Shown in pieces: positions 7,154 to 15,655 of a stretch of DNA of 29,568 nt. Origin of the DNA: SYFY01 sp031385325 (GTDB taxonomy: Bacteria > Pseudomonadota > Gammaproteobacteria > Pseudomonadales > Azotimanducaceae); the NCBI GenBank assembly GCA_031385325.1, contig JANNBJ010000158.1, forward strand, positions 1 through 29,568, written 5' to 3'. Under the pieces are notes generated by a model. The model was not told the origin of the DNA. It saw nothing but the letters and a program-made list of their open reading frames with translations, and made no database searches. Position numbers and translations under genes: made by a program. Position 1 is the stretch's first letter; every line of letters begins with the position of its first letter.

Positions 7154-7987
7154 CTACAAACCGCGCTTGCCCGCTTCCCCGATCATCGGCTGATAGTCAG
7201 AGAACGGTGGCGGATTCGGGCTGGCACCGGTCGTGGTACCGGCATCGGTGGTCAGCGTATGGCCAGTGGTATAACCAGACTCATCACTCGCCAGCCACAG
7301 CGCAGCATTGGCGACGTCACCGGCAACACCCGCACGACCTTTCAGCGGCGAGTTTGCGGCCAGCGCCTTGATGGTGGCTTCGAGGTTGGTGTGATCACCG
7401 ACGGTCACGTCGGCAACCATCGCAGTCGCCATGCCCGCTGGTGCAATCGCATTCACGCGAATGCCGAAGTGGCAAAGTTCAGCGGCAACGTTTTTGGTCA
7501 GGCCGACGATGGCGTGTTTTGCCGCACAGTAAGCATGCGGACCAAGGCCACCCATGATGCCGGCGGTGCTGGCCATACTGACGATGCTGCCGGTCTTGCG
7601 CGGCTTCATCACGCGCGCAGCGTGTTTCATGCCGTAGAAGGTGCCGTGCAGGTGAATGTCGACCGTGCGGGTCCATTCGTTGGCGGGTGTGGTATCGATC
7701 GGTCCCACCGCGCCGACGATGCCTGCGTTGTTGTACATGATGTCGAGCTGCCCGAATTTCGCGACGGCGGTATCCACCAGGCGCGCGATATCGTCTTCAC
7801 TCGTGACATTGCAATGCACGAACACGGCAGAACTGCCGAGTTCAGCGGCAATGGCCTTGCCCTTGTCGTCCTGGATATCGCCCAGCACCACCTTCGCGCC
7901 TTCTTTGACGAACAGGCGCGCAGCTGCTGCGCCAAAACCTGATGCCGCACCCGTGATCGCGGCTACTTTTCCATCCAGTCTGCCCAT
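7154..7987 (-). CDS. short-chain dehydrogenase/reductase (SDR)
   Basis: This is a 277-aa classical SDR with TGAASGFG (residues 12-19), Asp37 after the second strand (LGDIQDD, favouring NAD), NNAG at 86-89, catalytic Ser140, and Tyr153/Lys157 in YCAAK. It also has the late strand motif RVNAIAPAGMAT. A Pro/Gly-rich C-terminal tail (from about residue 250) extends beyond the usual family end near 255. The start ATG has GGGGAAG about 5 bases upstream. It lies 94 bases downstream of the GPH transporter gene on the same strand and probably forms the last member of that operon, oxidising or reducing an intermediate. Confidence 0.9.
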   Translation of the reverse strand: MGRLDGKVAAITGAASGFGAAAARLFVKEGAKVVLGDIQDDKGKAIAAELGSSAVFVHCNVTSEDDIARLVDTAVAKFGQLDIMYNNAGIVGAVGPIDTTPANEWTRTVDIHLHGTFYGMKHAARVMKPRKTGSIVSMASTAGIMGGLGPHAYCAAKHAIVGLTKNVAAELCHFGIRVNAIAPAGMATAMVADVTVGDHTNLEATIKALAANSPLKGRAGVAGDVANAALWLASDESGYTTGHTLTTDAGTTTGASPNPPPFSDYQPMIGEAGKRGL

Positions 7988-8081
7988 GGTCTTCCCCGTG
8001 TTGTGATAAAAAGTTGAGAACAGGATTCGTTGTTGCAGTGTTGCCGTATCTTAACCTCGGGCAGCGCTCAGGTGTGCCCGT

Positions 8082-9422
8082 TCAATTCTGATCCGCGAGT
8101 TGGGCGAGGATCGCATCGTGCTGAGTGCGATCCAGCCGATGCATGAGCGCGGCGATGATCATGATCACAACGATGCCAATCGGCACTAGCGTCATCATGG
8201 TGTGAATCATGGCGACCGCCGTTTCAGGTTGATCTGCATTGGCCACGTAACCAGCCAGTGACAACGCAAAGCCGATGGCCGCCCCACCCACACCCTTGGC
8301 CACCTTCTGGAAAAAACTCGCGAACGAGAAGATGGCGCCGTCAGCACGCACACCGTGGCGCAACTGTGCGTACTCAACGGTATCGGGAATCATCGCCCAG
8401 CCGAGCACGGCAATCGGGGTGGCTCCCAGATTGATCAGCGCGCCCCACAGAAAAATCGGCAGGATCGCGTCATGCGGCGTGAGCCATAAACCGGTACAGC
8501 CGATGATCGTGAGTACGCCTCCGGCCACGATCGCCCTGGCCTTGCCGAGTTTTTCCGCAAGCCGTGGCACACCAACCAGCCCGCACAGCATCACTGCCAG
8601 GGTGAACGAGAAGAACGCGCTGATCAGGTCCGGGCGCTGCACACAATAAATGAAGTAATACGCCGTCGTGCCCTGGCGTACAGTGAACGACAGCATGCCG
8701 CAGCAGAACAGGACGATGACGATGGCCAGTGGTGGATTCTGGAATACCGCCCGCAGACTGAGTTCGATGGACAGTGGATTCCTGGTCTGTGGTGCAGGCG
8801 TTTCCTGCGTTTCACGCCAGGTAATCCACAGGAAGAAGCTGGCCAGCACCGCAAACCCTGTCATGACACAGGTGAAGCCGGTAGCACGATCCTCAAACAA
8901 GCCGACCAACGGCAGAGTACCTACCGAGACGATGAAACCACCGCTGAACGCGCCAGCCATGCGCACCGTCGTGAATCGAGTGCGTTCGTCACTGTCCAGC
9001 GTCAACGATGCGGTCAACGCGGCATAGGGAATGGACACCACGGTATAGAGCAGGCCGAACAGGATGTAGGTGCTGTAGGCCCACATGAGTTTGAAGGACG
9101 CATCACCGTCGATCGCCGTGAACGTCAGCACGCTGATCACGCCGAGTGGCAGCGCGCCATAGAGAATGTAAGGGCGCATTCGACCAGCCTTGGTTTCCGT
9201 ACGCTCGGCAATCATGCCCATGATCGGATCGGTGATCGCGTCGATTACGCGAGCGACCAGCATCAACAATCCGGCCGCTGCAGCCGACAATCCGTAAACG
9301 TCGGTGTAGAAGTACATCAGATACGTCATCGTCGAGATGAAATACAGGTTGATGCCAAGGTCACCGACGCCATAACCGATCAGCAGACGGCGACGCTGCG
9401 CAGCCGTGCGAATCTCCGACAT
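8082..9422 (-). CDS. MFS transporter, GPH (MelB-like) cation symporter family
   Basis: This 446-aa inner-membrane protein has about 12 hydrophobic helices. It matches the glycoside-pentoside-hexuronide:cation symporter family by its N-terminal GYGVGDLGINLYF, the loop DxITDPIMG (DAITDPIMG) near residue 65, and the RMRPYIL-type loop after helix 2 (GRMRPYILYG). In MelB the equivalent aspartates in helix 2 bind the coupling cation, and DxxxD is present here (DAITDP). The start ATG overlaps the stop of the CoA transferase gene by one base (TGATG), so translation is coupled. GPH members outside the sugar transporters often sit in gene clusters for terpenoid, steroid or aromatic degradation; the substrate here is unknown. 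Confidence 0.88.
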   Translation of the reverse strand: MSEIRTAAQRRRLLIGYGVGDLGINLYFISTMTYLMYFYTDVYGLSAAAAGLLMLVARVIDAITDPIMGMIAERTETKAGRMRPYILYGALPLGVISVLTFTAIDGDASFKLMWAYSTYILFGLLYTVVSIPYAALTASLTLDSDERTRFTTVRMAGAFSGGFIVSVGTLPLVGLFEDRATGFTCVMTGFAVLASFFLWITWRETQETPAPQTRNPLSIELSLRAVFQNPPLAIVIVLFCCGMLSFTVRQGTTAYYFIYCVQRPDLISAFFSFTLAVMLCGLVGVPRLAEKLGKARAIVAGGVLTIIGCTGLWLTPHDAILPIFLWGALINLGATPIAVLGWAMIPDTVEYAQLRHGVRADGAIFSFASFFQKVAKGVGGAAIGFALSLAGYVANADQPETAVAMIHTMMTLVPIGIVVIMIIAALMHRLDRTQHDAILAQLADQN

Positions 9423-10639
9423 CAGATCACTCCCGCCGCACGCAAATCAGCAAACTCGGTTTCACCGACACCGAACTCTGCCAATACAGTTCGGCTGTCC
9501 GCTCCGGGATCAGGCGCTGCCGACCTTAGCGAATCCGCATGTGGGAAACGCGAGAGGTTGATGGGTGATCGCACCAGGTTGATTTCACCGAGTACGGGAT
9601 GAACTGCTGGCACCGCCATACCCAGGTGCCGGACCTGCTCGCTTTCAAAGGCTGCACCCACATCCTTGATGGCACCACAAGGGACACCCGCAGGATTCAA
9701 TCGCTCAACAAGCTCATGCACAGTGAAGTGCTTGAGCACCGCGTTGATATCGGCGCGCAGTGCGTCACGATTCGCCATACGACCCTTTGTCGTTGTGTAA
9801 TCTGGATGGTCGGTGAGTTGTGTCGCGCCAAGCACCTCGCAGAATCGTGACCACATAGCCGGGCTCGATGCCGCCACGTTGACCAGGCCATCCTTCGCTT
9901 CGAAGGTTCCCATCGGCACCATGGTCGGATGATGGTTGCCCTGTGGTTGTGGTACTTCACCCGCCATGGTGTAACGCGACCCCTGAAAGTCGAGTTTGGC
10001 CAGCATCGCTTCCAGCAGCGAGGTGTGTACCCATTGCCCTTCACCGGTGCGTTCCCGATGCAGCAGCGCAATCAGAATGGCCTGGCCGAGAAACATGCCA
10101 GCGGACGTGTCGCTGATGGCCACACCAACGCGCATCGGCCCGGTCTCAACGGAACCGGTCATCGCCATCAAGCCACTCTCTCCCTGAATGATCTGATCCA
10201 CGCCAGGGCGATTGCTGTCAGGACCATCCTGACCGAAGCCAGAAATGCTGGCGTAAATGATGGACGGATTGATTTTTTGCACATCGTCATAACCGATGCC
10301 GAGCCGGCTCTTCACATCACTGCGAAAGTTCTCGACGATCACATCGGCTTGTGCGGCCATACGCATGAAAAGGTCAAGACCGGCGACGGATTTCAGATCC
10401 AGTTGCAGCGAGCGCTTGTTACGGTGCAGGTTCTGTTCATCGGAGCCACGTCGATTGCCGGTGATGGAACGCGCAGCCGCGTCCCCACGCACCGGCGCTT
10501 CAATCTTGATGACATCGGCGCCCCAGTCCGCCAGCACCCGCACGGCCATTGGGCCAGCGCGGGCAATGGTCAGGTCTAGTACCCTCAGGTGGGCCAAAGG
10601 CCCTGTGCGCTGGGCTTCTGGCCCTGGGCGTTCGCTCAT
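9422..10639 (-). CDS. class III CoA transferase (CaiB/BaiF family)
   Basis: This is a 405-aa family III CoA transferase. The N-terminal strand-helix RVLDLTIARAGP (residues 19-30) and WGADVIKIEAP are typical. The catalytic Asp148, which forms the acyl-CoA anhydride, lies in the PGVDQIIQGESG motif. NxRSDVKSRLG (FRSDVKSRLGIGYDD) precedes it. The role is transfer of CoA from a donor thioester to a carboxylic acid. It overlaps the upstream amidohydrolase gene by 4 bases (ATGA) and the downstream transporter gene by 1 base, so three proteins are translationally coupled. The natural inference is CoA activation of the acid released or imported by its partners. Confidence 0.92.
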   Translation of the reverse strand: MSERPGPEAQRTGPLAHLRVLDLTIARAGPMAVRVLADWGADVIKIEAPVRGDAAARSITGNRRGSDEQNLHRNKRSLQLDLKSVAGLDLFMRMAAQADVIVENFRSDVKSRLGIGYDDVQKINPSIIYASISGFGQDGPDSNRPGVDQIIQGESGLMAMTGSVETGPMRVGVAISDTSAGMFLGQAILIALLHRERTGEGQWVHTSLLEAMLAKLDFQGSRYTMAGEVPQPQGNHHPTMVPMGTFEAKDGLVNVAASSPAMWSRFCEVLGATQLTDHPDYTTTKGRMANRDALRADINAVLKHFTVHELVERLNPAGVPCGAIKDVGAAFESEQVRHLGMAVPAVHPVLGEINLVRSPINLSRFPHADSLRSAAPDPGADSRTVLAEFGVGETEFADLRAAGVI

Positions 10640-12336
10640 TCGGAGCGGATCAGGCGTCCAGGCAGGGCATCGGTTGCATGCCCATGCTGATAGGTGACGA
10701 TACCGCTCACTAGTGTGGCGAGATAACCATCTGCCTTCTGCTGCAGGCGCGCGCCTCCAGCCGGCAGATCACGAATGATCTCGGGCGCGAGCACCCGCAG
10801 GTTGGCGAAGTCGATCAGGTTAAGGTCGGCCTTCATGCCCGGTGCCAGCACACCACGATCGGTCAGCATCACGGCGCGTGCCGTATCCTGGGTCTGGAGT
10901 TTCACCAGCGTCGGCAGATCGATCAACTCGCCACGCTTGCGATCGCGTCCCCAATGCGCAAGCAGTGTGGTGCAGAAACTGGCATCGCAGATCGTGCCAA
11001 CGTGAGCACCTCCGTCACCCAGCCCGGGCACCGTGTCCTTGTGCAGCAGCATTTCTTCACAGCAATCGAGGTTGTTGTCTGCATAGTTGGCAAAGGGCGT
11101 GTAGAACAGGGTCTTGCCCTCGCCTTCCACCATCAGGTCGTACAGATAAGACCACACATCGAGCCCTGTGCTCTCGGCACGCGCGGCGATGCTGTCTTTC
11201 GGATGGGGTTCGTAGTCGGGTCTGGCGGCGACCTGCCACACCTTGCGGCCATCCGCCATCATGCCAAACAAGCGAGCGAACCCTTTGCCGACGGGCTCGG
11301 CCAGGATGCGAGCTTTGCGAAGGGGATCACGCAATGCCTGCAGTTTCTCATCGAGTGGCAGGCGCGCGACTTCCATGAAACTGGTACGGGTGGTGAACGG
11401 CGACAGCGTTGTCGTCAACCCGGACAGAATGCCGATCGGACGAGGCGCCACCTGACCACGCATCACCGTACCACTGGCGGTCGCCTTCTCGATCTTGCCG
11501 AGTACCTTGCGCCAGCCGTGCGGACTGAGGCCCTGGGCGAGAGACACGGACATCGGTCGACCAGAGGCTGCAGCCATGGCTTCGATGTTGGCGAACTCGT
11601 GGTCCAGATCCGCAAAATCGGAAATCATTTCCAGCACACCACGGCCCGCTACTCGCATGCCTTCGGCAATACCCAGCAGCTCGGCCCGCTCTGCTGTCAG
11701 AGACGGTGTTGGCGCGCCTGTTGAAGAACGATGATTGAGTGTGCGTGAACTGGAAAAACCGATGGCACCGGCCTGCATGGCTTCAGTAACAAGCCGGCTC
11801 ATCGCAGCGATATCCTGGGCGGTGGCAGGTTCGCGATTGGCGCCACGCATCCCCATCACGTACACACGCAATGCAGCGTGTGGCAGTTGTGCACCGATAT
11901 CCATGTCGAACTGTCGGGTCGACAGAAAGTCGAGATACTGCGGGAACGACTCCCATGACCACGGCAGCCCTTCATGCAAGGCAGCACCAGGGATGTCTTC
12001 AACACCTTCCATCAGCTGGACCAGGATCTCGTGATCCTTCGGGTTGACCGGTGCAAAGCCAACCCCGCAGTTGCCCATGATGACTGTCGTCACACCATGA
12101 TGGCTGGAAGGCGACATGCGATTGGCCCAGGTTGCCTGGCCGTCATAGTGCGTGTGGATGTCTACGAAGCCAGGCGTCACGAGCGCCCCATCGGCATCGA
12201 GCTCGTGTTTTGTCCGGCTCTTGATGCGGCCGATCTCGGTGATCTTGCCGTCGGTGATTCCAACATCGGCGGTGAATGCTTCACCCCCGGTTCCGTCAAT
12301 TACAGTGCCGCCCCGAACTACCAGATCAAATGCCAT
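10636..12336 (-). CDS. amidohydrolase, N-acyl-D-amino-acid deacylase family
   Basis: This 566-aa metal-dependent amidohydrolase opens with a small beta-sandwich strand (DLVVRGGTVIDGTG). It carries the metal-binding HxH at His61/His63 (HTHYDGQ), a conserved Cys90 in MGNCGVGFAP, and the late metal Asp in GLGDGGAHVG, as in D-aminoacylases and dihydropyrimidinase relatives. ATG 12336 is chosen because GGGGGAG lies about 7 bases upstream; an upstream start at 12378 would add 14 unlikely residues. It is the first gene of the amidohydrolase-CoA transferase-GPH transporter operon. Many proteins annotated this way do not act on D-amino acids. Linkage to a CoA transferase fits cleavage of an amide, cyclic imide or similar bond to leave a carboxylate. 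Confidence 0.88.
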   Translation of the reverse strand: MAFDLVVRGGTVIDGTGGEAFTADVGITDGKITEIGRIKSRTKHELDADGALVTPGFVDIHTHYDGQATWANRMSPSSHHGVTTVIMGNCGVGFAPVNPKDHEILVQLMEGVEDIPGAALHEGLPWSWESFPQYLDFLSTRQFDMDIGAQLPHAALRVYVMGMRGANREPATAQDIAAMSRLVTEAMQAGAIGFSSSRTLNHRSSTGAPTPSLTAERAELLGIAEGMRVAGRGVLEMISDFADLDHEFANIEAMAAASGRPMSVSLAQGLSPHGWRKVLGKIEKATASGTVMRGQVAPRPIGILSGLTTTLSPFTTRTSFMEVARLPLDEKLQALRDPLRKARILAEPVGKGFARLFGMMADGRKVWQVAARPDYEPHPKDSIAARAESTGLDVWSYLYDLMVEGEGKTLFYTPFANYADNNLDCCEEMLLHKDTVPGLGDGGAHVGTICDASFCTTLLAHWGRDRKRGELIDLPTLVKLQTQDTARAVMLTDRGVLAPGMKADLNLIDFANLRVLAPEIIRDLPAGGARLQQKADGYLATLVSGIVTYQHGHATDALPGRLIRSE

Positions 12337-12363
12337 GTCTGCACTCCCCCAGCCGAAAGTCGT

Positions 12364-12383
12364 GGCCTGTTCTAACACAGGCC
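12364..12383. promoter_or_regulatory. inverted repeat in the divergent amidohydrolase/esterase intergenic region
   Basis: GGCCTGT-N6-ACAGGCC is a perfect 7-bp inverted repeat in the 101-base space between the two divergent starts. Its spacing of about 13 bp between half-site centres suits a dimeric regulator that could co-control both operons. No regulator gene lies next to it, so the assignment is positional only. Confidence 0.4.
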
Positions 12384-12437
12384 GCGCAGTGTCGTCACCC
12401 CAGAGTGTAAGATCGTTTCGAGTCCCGGGAGAAAAGC

Positions 12438-14249
12438 ATGCAAAAGGTAGCCATTGGCCTGATTCTGGCCGCCATCCTCGTCATCGGCGGGGGGTACTGG
12501 TACATCGGACGGTCGACCGTCGAAGAAAAGCCACTGCCACAGCGGGATGAGACCACTCTGCGCAGTACCTCGTCCGGCAACGTGGTCGGCTTCATAGACG
12601 ACCATGGCTCACGCGCGTGGCTGGGCATTCCCTTTGCCGAAGCGCCCTTCGGCGAGCGGCGATGGCGCGCGACGGTGACACGAGCCAAGAGCGACGAGAC
12701 CCTGGAAGCACTGATTGCAGGCCCTGCGTGTCCACAGAAACCTTCGCAGCTGACAGCACAAACCGACGCTACCGTCACCGGCTCCGAAGATTGTCTCTTC
12801 CTCAACATCTGGTCACCGCCAAACGCCGTGGACCTGCCTGTCATGTTCTGGATTCATGGTGGTGGCAATTCCATCGGGCATGGTGGCAGTTATTCAGGGG
12901 CAAAACTTGCGACCGCGCAGAATGTGGTGCTGGTGACGATCAACTATCGGCTCGGCCTGTTCGGCTGGTTCAGCCATCCGGCATTGCAGCGTGGTGATCC
13001 ACTTGATGATTCCGGTAACTACGGCACTCTGGACATGATTGAGGGCTTGAAGTGGGTGCAGGCGAACATCGCAAGCTTTGGCGGTAATCCGGCCAATGTC
13101 ACCGTGTTCGGCGAATCAGCCGGCGCCGCTGATACCTTGTCGATGATTGCTTCACCGCTGGCAACAGGTCTCTTCCATCGTGCCATCGTGCAGAGTGGTG
13201 GGTATCAACCGGCAACCGTCACTTCCGCGCAGAATTACATTGAAGACGGTGGCCATGAATACAGCGGCAAGGAAATCGTCAACAAGCTGCTCATCAAGGA
13301 AGGCAAAGTCAGTGACCGTGCTGCCGCCCGGGGGGTGCAGGACGATATGCCAGCCGCCGACGTGCGTGACTATTTGTACGCACAATCGCCCGAGTCGCTG
13401 TACGGCCTGTTCGAAAACGGCGGATTTGGCATGATCAATACACCGGACCTGATCGGTGATGGCGCGGTGCTGCCCGCCATGACCACCGAGGAGGTGTTCT
13501 CCTCACTCGAAAATCACAATCCAGTGCCGGTGATTCTCGGTACCAATCGAGACGAACCTACATTGTTCATGACCCGTGATCCACGTTACGTCGACACCTG
13601 GTTCGGAATATTCAACCGCCTCAAAGACGAAACGGCGTATCGACGCATGGTTCACTACCAGGCCAGCGCGTGGAAAGCACGTGGTGTCGATGAGATTGCC
13701 CAATACATGCGCGCCGCAGGCAATAAACACGTCTATGCCTACCGATTCGATTGGGATGAAGAACCCTCCGTGCTGGGTTACAACTTGTCTGTCGCACTCG
13801 GTGCCGGTCACGCCATGGAAATTGCCTTTGTGTTTGGTGATTTCGAAAATGGCATGGGGCTCAGCTATCTGTATCCCGACGACGCCGGTCAGTGGGCGCT
13901 GTCAACCAGCATGATGTCCTACTGGACTCAATTCGCGCGCTCTGGCGATCCGAACCAGGGGCGCAACGATCAGGAGGCCGACTGGCTGCCCTGGGGTACT
14001 GATGGCAAGACGTTCATCATTCTCGACACCCCAACGACCGATGGCATCCGCATGACCGACGCGGTTGTCACAGCCGGCTCGGTGAAAAAAGAGCTGGACG
14101 CCGATACGTCATTCACCGATCAGTCGGAGCGCTGTGCTCTGTACGTTCGCATGTTCGGACGAGATGGCCAGTTCAACGCCACCGAATACGCCGAACTGGG
14201 CGAAGAAGGCTGCAGCAAATACGATCCAGCGTTATTTTCCGGCTTCTGA
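12438..14249 (+). CDS. membrane-anchored type B carboxylesterase
   Basis: This 603-aa carboxylesterase/lipase of the type B (cholinesterase-like) family opens with a hydrophobic segment (residues 4-23, AIGLILAAILVIGGGYWYIG) that should anchor it to, or carry it across, the inner membrane. The oxyanion-hole HGGG is at 140-143, the nucleophile Ser227 lies in GESAGA, a conserved disulfide-type Cys lies in SEDCLFLNIW, and the likely catalytic His lies in GAGHAMEI near 457. The start ATG has GGGAG 7 bases upstream. It diverges from the amidohydrolase operon, and the shared intergenic palindrome hints at co-regulation. It would hydrolyse an ester at the cell surface or periplasm before uptake, which is inference. 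Confidence 0.92.
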   Translation: MQKVAIGLILAAILVIGGGYWYIGRSTVEEKPLPQRDETTLRSTSSGNVVGFIDDHGSRAWLGIPFAEAPFGERRWRATVTRAKSDETLEALIAGPACPQKPSQLTAQTDATVTGSEDCLFLNIWSPPNAVDLPVMFWIHGGGNSIGHGGSYSGAKLATAQNVVLVTINYRLGLFGWFSHPALQRGDPLDDSGNYGTLDMIEGLKWVQANIASFGGNPANVTVFGESAGAADTLSMIASPLATGLFHRAIVQSGGYQPATVTSAQNYIEDGGHEYSGKEIVNKLLIKEGKVSDRAAARGVQDDMPAADVRDYLYAQSPESLYGLFENGGFGMINTPDLIGDGAVLPAMTTEEVFSSLENHNPVPVILGTNRDEPTLFMTRDPRYVDTWFGIFNRLKDETAYRRMVHYQASAWKARGVDEIAQYMRAAGNKHVYAYRFDWDEEPSVLGYNLSVALGAGHAMEIAFVFGDFENGMGLSYLYPDDAGQWALSTSMMSYWTQFARSGDPNQGRNDQEADWLPWGTDGKTFIILDTPTTDGIRMTDAVVTAGSVKKELDADTSFTDQSERCALYVRMFGRDGQFNATEYAELGEEGCSKYDPALFSGF

Positions 14250-14272
14250 ATCAGGGTTGGCTGGCCGGCTGG

Positions 14273-14297
14273 GATACAGGGCAAAACAACCTGTATC
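14273..14297 (+). terminator. stem-loop after the esterase gene
   Basis: GATACAGG pairs with CCTGTATC (8 bp) around a 9-base A-rich loop, 23 bases after the esterase stop. No U-run follows, so it may be rho-dependent or only stabilise the transcript. It marks the edge of the accessory island. Confidence 0.4.
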
Positions 14298-14364
14298 ACG
14301 TGGCTGCGACAGCGATGTCATCAAACCGACCCCATCGCGGCGTGCACGCTACACCTGCAAACCG

Positions 14365-14550
14365 TCACGCCAGAAAACGTGCGAACACCTTCTGCAATGC
14401 GACGAGATCCTCCAGATCGTTCAAGATCGCCTGATAAACGATGCGGCGATCGATCTCAAGGTATTCGTGGACAAGCCCGGACTTGAGACTGATCTACTGC
14501 GCCAGAACCCGCGTTATGACAACCTTCAATGCTTCGATGCTGGTCTTCAT
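14365..14550 (-). pseudogene. HepT-type (DUF86) toxin remnant
   Basis: The minus strand encodes the C-terminal end of a HepT-like protein (HEPN RNase of the HepT/MntA system). The core LVHEYLEID, matching the family's R-N-x-x-V-H-x-Y-x-x-I-D motif, is followed by an amphipathic helix ILNDLEDLVALQKVF and a stop. The catalytic Arg-Asn is missing; Lys-Ser-Gly stands in its place. A TAG codon at 14494-14496 interrupts the frame after a short ATG-led stretch (14550-14497). Only about one-third of a normal HepT (roughly 110-140 aa) remains, and no MntA nucleotidyltransferase is adjacent. The region 14551-14665 shows no further coding signal. Confidence 0.65.
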
Positions 14551-14665
14551 AGTGTGACTATAAGTGTTCGTTTTTCAGACAGCCATCGAGCCACGGGTTA
14601 GCCCTCCACCGTGCTGACAGCTCGCCTGAAGACAAACGGCACACGGCCTGATAACCTTTCACCTC

Positions 14666-14953
14666 ATGAAGCCGTTTCGTTGGTCACCTGAGAAGAACGC
14701 ACTGCTCAAGCTTAAGCGAGGCGTTTCATTCGAGGACATTACGGTAGCGGTAGAAGCTGGGGCGCTACTGGAGATCGTGCCGCACCAGAATGCAAAGAGG
14801 TACCCACGGCAGAAGATCATGGTTGTTGAAGTAGCGGGTTACGCGTTTCTGGTTCCGTATGTTGAGGAGGAAGACCATTTCTTTCTCAAAACCATCATTC
14901 CCAGCCGGAAGGCTACCCGCGACTTCATCGTGAAGGAGTCCGACAATGTCTGA
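14666..14953 (+). CDS. BrnT-family toxin-like protein
   Basis: This is a 95-aa protein with the BrnT pattern. The N-terminal W-x-x-x-K-N (WSPEKNALLKLKRGVSFED) corresponds to the family's WDPxKxxxNxxKHGVSFEE. A central beta sheet follows, and the end has IIPSRKATRDF, where BrnT has ISARKATxxE. BrnT is a RelE-fold ribonuclease that blocks translation. Here the conserved His of KHGVSF is Arg (KRGVSF), and the RxxxR/T end is kept. The following gene overlaps by 8 bases in the toxin-first order normal for brnTA. Activity cannot be predicted; it may belong to the BrnT-like sister family paired with COG5304 antitoxins. Confidence 0.75.
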   Translation: MKPFRWSPEKNALLKLKRGVSFEDITVAVEAGALLEIVPHQNAKRYPRQKIMVVEVAGYAFLVPYVEEEDHFFLKTIIPSRKATRDFIVKESDNV

Positions 14954-15260
14954 ACTTGATCCCTATGAACTGGAAGTGCTTGAAGCTTACGAGTCAGGAA
15001 AGCTCAAGCCCATCGCAACTAAAGCTGAACTTCAGCGCATGCGTGCCGCGGCACGAGCCACTTCCATCAAGGACAAGCGGGTCAATATCCGCCTCTCCTC
15101 TTCAGACCTGCTGGATATCCAGGCAAAGGCACTTGCTGAAGGCATGCCATATCAGACGCTGATTGCCAGCGTCTTGCACAAGTACGCTGCAGGAAAACTC
15201 GCAGAGAAGGAGCCCGTGGCCAGCAGTGCACAGCGACGTCCAACCCGTCGCTCAACCTGA
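14946..15260 (+). CDS. BrnA/CopG-like antitoxin
   Basis: This 104-aa basic protein has a ribbon-helix-helix-like C-terminal half. The strand KRVNIRLSSSDLLDIQAKA (residues 43-61) is followed by a helix containing GMPYQTLIASVLHKYAAGKL, the G-x-P-Y-Q-T-L pattern typical of COG5304/CopG antitoxins. The N-terminal acidic/helical part (ELDPYELEVLEAYESGK) would wrap the toxin. Its start lies inside the toxin gene (8-base overlap), giving a two-gene operon that such antitoxins autoregulate. The basic tail (RRPTRRS) is extra. A loose GAGAGCC/GGCTCTC inverted repeat follows at 15259-15300. Confidence 0.8.
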   Translation: MSELDPYELEVLEAYESGKLKPIATKAELQRMRAAARATSIKDKRVNIRLSSSDLLDIQAKALAEGMPYQTLIASVLHKYAAGKLAEKEPVASSAQRRPTRRST

Positions 15261-15527
15261 GAGCCAGCGGCAGTTACGCACGCCTGATCAGTCGGCTCTC
15301 CTTGCGGTCATTACGCTTATCGAGGTGTGTCCGTGTGAATCAGGCAACAGCAAAAATAGGTGTCATCCCTGACAAGGCTATTCGGGTGGAACATCCGATA
15401 CACCTGCGGCCTCTGCTCGAAACCCTCACGTGTACATTCTTGTTTGCCCCGGACCACCACTCATGGACACCCACGCACACACTGCAGAAATCCGTAGACA
15501 TCCACACTCCGGTAGTGGGGCGGCCTG

Positions 15528-15642
15528 GGCAACCCGGAAGCCCAAGTCGTTGTTGAAGAAGTTGTTGCGGTTCGTCGCATCCCTGTTGTTGCGGTTCGAC
15601 GCGCGCAGGTTCCTGGCATTGTTGTTCCAGGAACCGCCGCGC
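15528..15642 (-). repeat. diversity-generating retroelement template repeat (TR), FGE/SUMF1 C-lectin type
   Basis: Read on the minus strand this roughly 115-base segment encodes the end of an FGE/SUMF1-type C-type-lectin domain: RGGSWNNNARNL, then SNRNNRDATNRNN, then LGFRVA. It has 12 Asn codons (11 AAC, 1 AAT) in about 38. Adenines cluster at exactly the positions that DGRs mutate, which is the signature of a template repeat rather than of an expressed lectin domain. It starts about 14 bases after the RT stop, in the same orientation. A small open frame runs through it (15426-15659, GTG start overlapping the RT stop), but its tail beyond GFRVA is unrelated sequence, so it is not listed as a protein. 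The exact TR borders need the matching variable repeat, which is not in the window. Confidence 0.78.
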
Positions 15643-15655
15643 AACACACGGCGAC

